DNA from: Pseudomonadota bacterium
Lineage (GTDB): Bacteria; Pseudomonadota; Gammaproteobacteria; Steroidobacterales; Steroidobacteraceae
Direction: 5' to 3'
Assembly (NCBI GenBank): GCA_023391335.1
Contig: JAEWBG010000055.1
Coordinates: 1 to 12,254, forward strand
Length of the DNA: 12,254 bases
Shown: in pieces, positions 7,855 to 12,254 of the stretch
Numbering within the stretch: position 1 is the stretch's first letter
Layout of the letters: the number at the start of each line of letters is the position of its first letter
Made by a program: the position numbers and the translations under genes
The notes under the pieces: generated by a model
Database searches by the model: none
What the model was told of the DNA's origin: nothing
Seen by the model: only the letters and a program-made list of their open reading frames with translations

Positions 7855-9345
7855 TCACTCGGCCGAGACCGTACGATCTCGCGCCCATTCGCGTAATGCC
7901 GAAATCCTTTCCGCCATGACGGTGGCCAGCGGGCGTGTCGTACGCATTTCATTCAAGACGTCCGCAGCGCCGACCTTATCTTTACGAGCGTGCGCCGCAT
8001 AAAGCGCCGACACGATCGCCTGTTCGATCTCTGCACCCGAGAACCCGGAGCACGCCTCAGCTAGCGACCGCAGCGCCTCTTCAGCCAACTGCAGTCCGCG
8101 GCGCTGAGTGTGAATGCGCAAGATTTCCATACGCGCACCGGCTTCAGGCAAGTCGACGAAGAACAACTCGTCGAATCGGCCTTTGCGGATCAGTTCCGGC
8201 GGCAGTGCTGAGATGTCGTTTGAGGTGGCAACGACGAACACGGCAGCCTTCTTCTCGGCGAGCCAGGTCAAGAACGTGCCCAGTAATCGTTGGGACGTAC
8301 CGCTGTCGCCGGGCCCAGTCGCGACACCTTTCTCGATCTCATCGATCCACAAGACGCAGGGTGCGAGCACCTCCGCGGTCGCAAGCGTCTCACGTAGGTT
8401 GCGTTCCGATTCGCCCACATACTTATTGTGGATGGCGGCGAAATCGAGGCGCAGCAGGGGGACACCGAATATTCCCGCCGCTGTCTTGGCCGCGAGGCTC
8501 TTGCCACAACCTTGGACACCGACGAGCAGCACGCCTTTCGGCGCATCGATCGTGGGCGCGGACCCGTCGAAAGCCGGTTTGCGTTGCTGCAGCCAGGTTT
8601 TCAACCGGTTCATGCCGGCCAGATCGTTGAATCGTGCCGTGTCGTACTCAAAGCTGAGCAGACCGGATCGATTCAACAATTCGTACTTGGCCTTCATGAC
8701 CGCCGGCAAATCGCTCGGCAGTAACGCGCCATCGTCGAAGATCGCGGTGCGCGCCAGGCGTTCGGTGTCGGGAACAGAAAGGCCGCTCAAGTTTTCCACG
8801 AGCAACTCCAGGGAGCGACGATCGGTTCGCACCTTGGAGCCCTTCGCTTGGGTCCACTCGGTTGCGATGCGCTCGACGATGGCATGGCGTTCGTTGCGAT
8901 CCGGTAGAGCAAGCTGCAGCCGCGCCGAGAGATGTTCGAGCTCTCGCGGCAGACTGATCTCATGGCTCAGTAGAACGACGGTGCGCGGGACCTGACCATA
9001 ACCCTGGGCGATGTCTTTCAGCAGTCGAACATGGACTGGATCGGCGAGGAACGGGTGAAAGTCGAGCAGCACGTACACGCCTGCTTTGTCCGTGGCGCGA
9101 ATCGATTTCAGCACCTCGGCGGGCTCGGCGTTATGTCTTTGCGCTCCGCCCAGATCCACATCGATTCGCCGTAGCCCGTCGGTCACCGTCCACTGAAACA
9201 CCGGCGTGTGTGCTCGGCTTGCGTTGGCTAAGCAAGACGCAATCAGCAGCCGTAGAGCACGCGTTTCATCGCGACTTTCCAGCGCGATCAGCGGCACGCG
9301 ACTTTGGATGAGCGTCGCCAGTTCGTGTTGGGCGGACGGTGGCAT
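7855..9345 (-). CDS. Ycf46-like AAA+ ATPase
   Basis: This 496-residue protein has one active AAA+ module. Walker A is GVQGCGKS with Lys282, Walker B is VLWIDEIEKG with Asp335-Glu336, sensor 1 is ATSND, and RKGRFDELF carries the arginine-finger region. The lid domain follows (SGFSGAEIEQAI). The N-terminal 200 residues (ELATLIQSRVPLIALES onwards) lack Walker motifs and look like the degenerate AAA-like half typical of the Ycf46 family. Ycf46 proteins occur in plastids and cyanobacteria, where one has been linked to inorganic-carbon use, and in many non-photosynthetic bacteria, where their role is unknown. The ATG at 9345 fits the family N-terminus, although no ribosome binding site precedes it. 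A heptamer array starts six bases upstream. The gene is convergent with sua5. Confidence 0.88.
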   Translation of the reverse strand: MPPSAQHELATLIQSRVPLIALESRDETRALRLLIASCLANASRAHTPVFQWTVTDGLRRIDVDLGGAQRHNAEPAEVLKSIRATDKAGVYVLLDFHPFLADPVHVRLLKDIAQGYGQVPRTVVLLSHEISLPRELEHLSARLQLALPDRNERHAIVERIATEWTQAKGSKVRTDRRSLELLVENLSGLSVPDTERLARTAIFDDGALLPSDLPAVMKAKYELLNRSGLLSFEYDTARFNDLAGMNRLKTWLQQRKPAFDGSAPTIDAPKGVLLVGVQGCGKSLAAKTAAGIFGVPLLRLDFAAIHNKYVGESERNLRETLATAEVLAPCVLWIDEIEKGVATGPGDSGTSQRLLGTFLTWLAEKKAAVFVVATSNDISALPPELIRKGRFDELFFVDLPEAGARMEILRIHTQRRGLQLAEEALRSLAEACSGFSGAEIEQAIVSALYAAHARKDKVGAADVLNEMRTTRPLATVMAERISALREWARDRTVSAE

Positions 9346-9350
9346 ATGGA

Positions 9351-9378
9351 TAGTGACTTGTGACTACTGACTAGTGAC
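9351..9378. repeat. Degenerate heptamer array, left half of an inverted pair
   Basis: Four successive seven-base units read TAGTGAC, TTGTGAC, TACTGAC and TAGTGAC. Their reverse complements all begin GTCA and share the pattern GTCACNN/GTCAGNN. The array begins six bases upstream of the AAA ATPase start codon and so would lie in its 5' leader. It mirrors the array at 9480-9507 in opposite orientation. Confidence 0.85.
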
Positions 9379-9430
9379 TGGAGCTGACGGGCGATGACTT
9401 GACGATAGCGGTCGCAGGAATTCTCCCGGC

Positions 9431-9448
9431 GCGACTCTAAGGAGTCGC
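9431..9448. repeat. 7-base perfect inverted repeat
   Basis: GCGACTC at 9431-9437 and GAGTCGC at 9442-9448 are perfect inverted repeats around TAAG. The element sits midway between the two heptamer arrays in the divergent intergenic region. It has no adjacent T-tract on either strand, so it is not a convincing terminator; an operator or the hairpin core of a small repeat element is possible. Confidence 0.5.
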
Positions 9449-9479
9449 AAGCAGAATCGTCGTGCATTTTGCGTTTGCC

Positions 9480-9507
9480 CGTCACGCGTCACTCGTCACT
9501 TGTCACT
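9480..9507. repeat. Degenerate heptamer array, right half of an inverted pair
   Basis: Four successive seven-base units read CGTCACG, CGTCACT, CGTCACT and TGTCACT. Read one base later they begin GTCAC, matching the reverse complement of the 9351-9378 array. The two arrays enclose 101 bases (9379-9479) that contain the GCGACTC inverted repeat, so 9351-9507 as a whole has the form of an inverted-repeat element. Confidence 0.85.
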
Positions 9508-9558
9508 GAATACGTGATGCGCTCGACGAATCGCCTGAGGATTTCTTTGAACTACTCC

Positions 9559-9586
9559 TTGCATCGCGAAACATTTTTGTTACATT
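9559..9586 (+). promoter_or_regulatory. Candidate promoter of the ornithine decarboxylase gene
   Basis: A -35-like TTGCAT at 9559-9564 and a -10-like TACATT at 9581-9586 are separated by 16 bases in the most AT-rich part of the intergenic region. The expected transcription start is near 9593. This gives a leader of about 210 bases that begins about ten bases before the folded element at 9604-9671. The matches to consensus are only partial. Confidence 0.45.
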
Positions 9587-9603
9587 GCGCGCCGACTGTG
9601 TAA

Positions 9604-9775
9604 GAGAGCACCCAGAGCCTGGGCTCGAGTTCGACTCGAGTTTCAGGGCGCGAAAGCTGCAGGTGCCGCTCGACCAGAACTTGTGAGAGCCGCCGGGCGT
9701 TAGTCCGACGACGAACCGATCGGTCGCTCTCGTTGTTTGGTTGTTCGGTGGCCTTCCTCGCTCCACGAGTGGGCC
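9604..9775 (+). ncRNA. Predicted structured 5' leader of the ornithine decarboxylase gene
   Basis: By hand folding, 9604-9671 forms a three-way junction. P1 pairs GAG and GCACC (9604-9606, 9608-9612) with GGTGC and CTC (9662-9666, 9669-9671). P2 is a 12-pair stem at 9618-9647 with loop TTCGA and CTCGAG arms. P3 at 9648-9660 is capped by a GAAA (GNRA) tetraloop and abuts P2 with no gap. Further downstream GAGAGC (9685-9690) pairs with GCTCTC (9726-9731), enclosing hairpins at 9691-9710 and 9715-9724. Another hairpin (GGCC and CTCG arms) lies at 9750-9775, shortly before the ribosome binding site. It matches no riboswitch class I can recognise. Polyamine genes are known to use leader control elsewhere, but regulation here is inference. 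Confidence 0.4.
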
Positions 9776-9787
9776 GCAGCTTTAGTC

Positions 9788-9792
9788 AGAGG
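9788..9792 (+). promoter_or_regulatory. Ribosome binding site supporting a GTG start
   Basis: AGAGG is followed by ten bases and then GTG at 9803. It decides the start in favour of 9803 over the in-frame TTG at 9737, which has no such sequence before it and lies in the predicted leader structure. Confidence 0.5.
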
Positions 9793-9802
9793 TGCACAAC
9801 AG

Positions 9803-11047
9803 GTGTTGCCACGCGCAGCGAAGCAGTCTTCAGCCGTTTCCTCTCCGCTCACCTTCGAGTCGGCCACTCTCTCGGATTCTGAGATTCGCGATCTAGCTGC
9901 GCGCTTCGGCTCGCCGCTGCTCGTGGTCGATTGCGAGCAGGTTCGACGCCAATATCACGCGCTCAAAGCCGCTCTGCCCGGCGTAGATCTTCACTATGCG
10001 TTGAAGCCGCTTCCGCACGCAGCGGTCGTTTCTTGCCTGCGCGATGAAGGCGCATTCTTCGATCTGGCCACCACGGGCGAGGTCGAACTCGTCAAGGCGC
10101 AAGGCATCGCTCCCGAGCGCTGCATCCACACGCACCCGATCAAGCGCGACAGCGACATCCGCGACGCTCTGCGCTTCGGCGTGACCACATTCGTGGTCGA
10201 CAATCCGGATGAAATCCGCAAGTTCGTGCGCTATCGCCGTCGCGCCGAAGTGCTGATCCGCGTGTCGTTCCGCAGCCCAAGTGCGGTCGTAGATCTGTCG
10301 AAGAAATTCGGGTGCGAGCCGGGTGCAGTTCTGGGTCTGATCGAAATGGCACGCCGCCTCGGAATCCGAGTGCGCGGCTTGTCGTTCCATGTCGGTTCGC
10401 AAGCGGGCGATCCTAGCAAGTATGTAGAAGCGATCCGCGCATGCACGAACCTCATTGCCGAGGCGCTGCTCGCCGGATTGCCTGCGCTTGAAGTACTCGA
10501 CATCGGCGGCGGGTTCCCGGTTTCGTACACCGAGGCCGTGCCCGCTATTCAAGATTTCTGTGCCCCAATTCGGGAGGCGCTCGCGAAGCTCCCCTCGCAC
10601 GTGCGCGTCATCGCCGAGCCGGGCCGATTCATTTCAGCTCCTGCTGCCATGGCGATCTCCACGGTCATGGGCAAGGCCAAACGCGACGGGCGCTGGTGGT
10701 ACTACTTGGACGATGGGCTGTATGGGTCATACAGCGGCCAACTCTTCGATCACGCCAAGTACCCCGTCGAAGCGCTGCGGGAAGGTGAGCTGCATCCGAG
10801 CGTGTTGGCGGGTCCGACCTGCGATTCCATCGATGTGATCGACGACAGCATTGAGCTGCCCGAACTCGACGTGGGCGATCTGATTGTCGGTCGCATGATG
10901 GGCGCGTACACGTGGGCGAGCGCAACCGACTTCAACTTCTTCAAGCGCGCCAAGGTCGTCGTCATCAATGAGCGCCCCGCCGATGAGAAGAGAGTCGTGC
11001 GGCTCACCCGGCGCAACAGCAACGGACGCGGGCCGCGCGCCGCATAG
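9803..11047 (+). CDS. Ornithine decarboxylase-like fold-III PLP enzyme
   Basis: This enzyme probably decarboxylates ornithine to putrescine in the cytoplasm; some relatives also accept lysine. From the GTG at 9803 it has 414 residues, and the landmarks fall almost exactly where they do in eukaryotic-type ornithine decarboxylases. The PLP lysine is Lys68 in HYALKPLP. His196 is in HVGSQ, Gly235-237 in GGGFP, EPGR is at 272-275, Asp304 in YLDDGLYGSYSG, and the catalytic Cys340 in GPTCDSID. GPTCD and the DDG motif argue against diaminopimelate decarboxylase (LysA) and arginine decarboxylase. The basic tail (RRNSNGRGPRAA) is probably disordered. It follows a long, possibly structured leader and precedes a ComB-like gene by 28 bases. 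Odc or speC would be reasonable names; exact substrate preference is unproven. Confidence 0.88.
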   Translation: MLPRAAKQSSAVSSPLTFESATLSDSEIRDLAARFGSPLLVVDCEQVRRQYHALKAALPGVDLHYALKPLPHAAVVSCLRDEGAFFDLATTGEVELVKAQGIAPERCIHTHPIKRDSDIRDALRFGVTTFVVDNPDEIRKFVRYRRRAEVLIRVSFRSPSAVVDLSKKFGCEPGAVLGLIEMARRLGIRVRGLSFHVGSQAGDPSKYVEAIRACTNLIAEALLAGLPALEVLDIGGGFPVSYTEAVPAIQDFCAPIREALAKLPSHVRVIAEPGRFISAPAAMAISTVMGKAKRDGRWWYYLDDGLYGSYSGQLFDHAKYPVEALREGELHPSVLAGPTCDSIDVIDDSIELPELDVGDLIVGRMMGAYTWASATDFNFFKRAKVVVINERPADEKRVVRLTRRNSNGRGPRAA

Positions 11048-11075
11048 ACACTCGTAGTCAAGCTGCGAAGTTCAC

Positions 11076-11771
11076 ATGCACGTTGAGATTGTGGACTTCG
11101 TGGCTGGCGCGCGCGCCGCTCAAGGCATCGCAGTCGTTATCGACGTCTTTCGCGCTTTCTCGCTCGCCGCTCACGCATTCAGCCGTGGCGCCGCTGCAGT
11201 AATCCCGGTGAGCTCGGTCGAGCAAGCCCGCCAACTCAAAGAAGCGCATCCAGAGTGGCTGCTCGTCGGCGAACGCCACGCGCGGCCGTTGCCCGGATTC
11301 GATTGCGGCAACTCGCCAACCCACCTCGAGCAGTTCGAACTTCGCAATCGAACCGTCATTCACACCACCCACGCAGGGACCCAAGGGCTCGTCAATGCGA
11401 CGGCGGCGGAGGAGGTCCTGACAGGCGCGTTGGTCAACATGGGCGCAATCGTCCGCTACATCCGTTCGCGCAACCCTGATAACGTCACCCTCGTGCGAAT
11501 GGGGCACGAAGCTGCCGAAAGAAGCGCCGAGGACGATGCGTGTGCCGAGATTATCGCCGCGCGGCTCTCCGGTAAGAGAATTCAGGAAAGAGAGTTGATC
11601 GAGGGGCTTCGCGACGCGGCGAGTGCACGCAAGTTTTTCGATCCAGCTTGCGATTGGGCGCCGTTAGGCGATTTCGAGCGATGCACGCAGCTCGATCGAT
11701 TCGATTTCGTACTGCAGCTTTCCCCATCGTTCGATCCGCCGCGCCTCGTGCGCATCGACGTACCAACGTAG
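11076..11771 (+). CDS. ComB family protein (2-phosphosulfolactate phosphatase-like)
   Basis: This 231-residue protein carries the ComB family signature: VVIDVFRAFS around Asp23-Arg26, GERHARPLPGFDCGNSP (family form GERGG...GFDLGNSP), and IHTTHAGTQGL (family form TTNGTRAL). Characterised ComB is a magnesium-dependent acid phosphatase that dephosphorylates 2-phosphosulfolactate in coenzyme M synthesis. No other coenzyme M gene is present in this window, so the substrate here is likely different and the name should not be read as a pathway. The family Asn in TTNGT is replaced by a His-Ala arrangement. The gene follows the decarboxylase by 28 bases and precedes the DUF486 gene by nine, suggesting one transcript. 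The ribosome binding site is weak. Confidence 0.8.
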   Translation: MHVEIVDFVAGARAAQGIAVVIDVFRAFSLAAHAFSRGAAAVIPVSSVEQARQLKEAHPEWLLVGERHARPLPGFDCGNSPTHLEQFELRNRTVIHTTHAGTQGLVNATAAEEVLTGALVNMGAIVRYIRSRNPDNVTLVRMGHEAAERSAEDDACAEIIAARLSGKRIQERELIEGLRDAASARKFFDPACDWAPLGDFERCTQLDRFDFVLQLSPSFDPPRLVRIDVPT

Positions 11772-11780
11772 CTCATTCCG

Positions 11781-12122
11781 ATGCATCCAGTCCTACACAC
11801 TGTGCTTCTGCTGACGTGTTCCAACGTCTTCATGACATTTGCCTGGTACGCGCACCTCAAGAATCTGGCCCAAAAGCCCTGGATCGTGGCGGCGCTGCTG
11901 AGTTGGGGCATCGCGCTATTCGAATATCTCCTGCAAGTCCCCGGCAACCGCATCGGCTATACCGTGTTGAGCCTGCCGCAATTGAAGATCATCCAAGAAG
12001 TCATCACGCTCACGGTCTTCGTCCCCTTTGTATTGATATACATGCGCCAGCCGCTAAAGCTCGACTATTTGTGGGCCGCGTTCTGCATGCTGGGGGCGGT
12101 GTATTTTGTGTTCAGGAAGTGA
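11781..12122 (+). CDS. DUF486 (DMT-related) small membrane protein
   Basis: This 113-residue protein has four predicted membrane helices, at about residues 4-24, 33-55, 69-88 and 94-111, and a very short tail ending in FRK. The first helix carries SNVFMTFAWYAHLK, and FEYLLQVPGNRIGY and LPQLKIIQEVITL follow; these are hallmarks of the DUF486 family, a relative of the drug/metabolite transporter superfamily with half its usual number of helices. It would need to act as a dimer if it is a transporter. No function is established. Its start is nine bases after the ComB-like stop. An exact heptamer array begins three bases after its own stop codon. Confidence 0.88.
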   Translation: MHPVLHTVLLLTCSNVFMTFAWYAHLKNLAQKPWIVAALLSWGIALFEYLLQVPGNRIGYTVLSLPQLKIIQEVITLTVFVPFVLIYMRQPLKLDYLWAAFCMLGAVYFVFRK

Positions 12123-12124
12123 TG

Positions 12125-12152
12125 GTGGATCGTGGATCGTGGATCGTGGATC
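12125..12152. repeat. Tandem heptamer array, four exact GTGGATC units
   Basis: Four exact contiguous copies of GTGGATC start just after the DUF486 stop codon. Each carries a GATC, as do the CCCGATC units at the left end of the window. The period is the same seven bases as the other arrays, but the unit differs. Confidence 0.95.
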
Positions 12153-12180
12153 TAAGAAGGATCTCCTGCTAAACCTCAAT

Positions 12181-12254
12181 CCCGAACCCTGCCGCACATG
12201 GACGTGCTAATGGCGCGAGAGGCAGGATGCCGAGAGCGGCCGAACCCCGAACCC
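12181..12254. repeat. CCCGAAC heptamer copies at the right edge
   Basis: One CCCGAAC followed by CC lies at 12181-12189. After about 50 bases of unrelated sequence, two contiguous CGAACCC units fill 12241-12254 and may continue beyond the window. The intervening sequence holds a small GCAC/GTGC hairpin (12194-12207) without a T-tract and no credible gene. Confidence 0.65.

Noticed and set aside
7858..7867. CTCGGCCGAG palindrome at the convergent gene ends, considered as a bidirectional terminator.
   Set aside because: It has no loop and no T-tract on either side, and most of it is coding for the ATPase C-terminus.
9288..9485. Minus-strand 65-codon frame running through the heptamer region into the AAA ATPase gene.
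   Set aside because: It is low-complexity, overlaps a well-supported gene in another frame, and has no family resemblance or ribosome binding site.
9517..9603. A 28-codon open frame (MRSTNRLRISLNY...) upstream of the decarboxylase gene, considered as a regulatory leader peptide.
   Set aside because: It spans the best promoter candidate, has no ribosome binding site, and would not be on the transcript if transcription starts near 9593.
9737..9802. TTG at 9737 as the start of the decarboxylase.
   Set aside because: No Shine-Dalgarno sequence precedes it and the extra 22 residues do not resemble the family. The GTG at 9803 has AGAGG upstream and puts the PLP lysine, His196 and GGGFP at the usual positions.
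9803..11047. Diaminopimelate decarboxylase (LysA).
   Set aside because: GPTCDSID and YLDDGLYGSYSG are ornithine-decarboxylase-type motifs; the LysA-type GPxCES motif is absent.

Overview
The window reads as a chromosomal segment of a GC-rich (about 60%), Gram-negative proteobacterium. It probably belongs near the Xanthomonadales/Steroidobacteraceae side of the Gammaproteobacteria. That placement is inferred from a periplasmic multi-PDZ protease, a split glycine-cleavage P-protein, proteobacterial-type DgkA and frequent intergenic heptamer arrays; no rRNA or other firm marker is present. No phage, IS element, tRNA, rRNA or CRISPR was seen.

Region by region: (1) 1-3305 is the glycine cleavage operon gcvH-gcvPA-gcvPB, entered through six exact copies of a 7-base repeat that abuts the gcvH ribosome binding site; gcvT is probably just upstream. 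A hairpin at 3325-3360 may terminate it. (2) 3449-3814 is dgkA (diacylglycerol kinase). (3) 3921-6758 encodes a 945-residue secreted double HtrA-like protease with the layout protease-PDZ-PDZ-pseudoprotease-PDZ-PDZ, as in yeast Nma111. (4) 6804-7847 is sua5 (first step of tRNA t6A synthesis), with an extended -10 box so close to the ATG that the mRNA may be leaderless. (5) 7855-9345, on the minus strand and convergent with sua5, is a Ycf46-type AAA+ ATPase. (6) 9346-9802 is a 457-base non-coding divergent region. It holds two arrays of degenerate heptamers in opposite orientation, a promoter candidate, and a leader that can fold into a three-way junction plus further hairpins. (7) 9803-12122 is a same-strand run: a fold-III ornithine decarboxylase, a ComB-like putative phosphatase and a small DUF486 membrane protein. 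(8) 12123-12254 is non-coding and contains two further heptamer arrays.

The genes are mostly housekeeping: one-carbon metabolism, lipid recycling, envelope proteolysis, tRNA modification and polyamine synthesis. The less ordinary content is non-coding: the structured leader of the decarboxylase gene and four sets of exactly 7-base-period arrays sitting at gene borders. I see no defence system or other multi-gene novel system.
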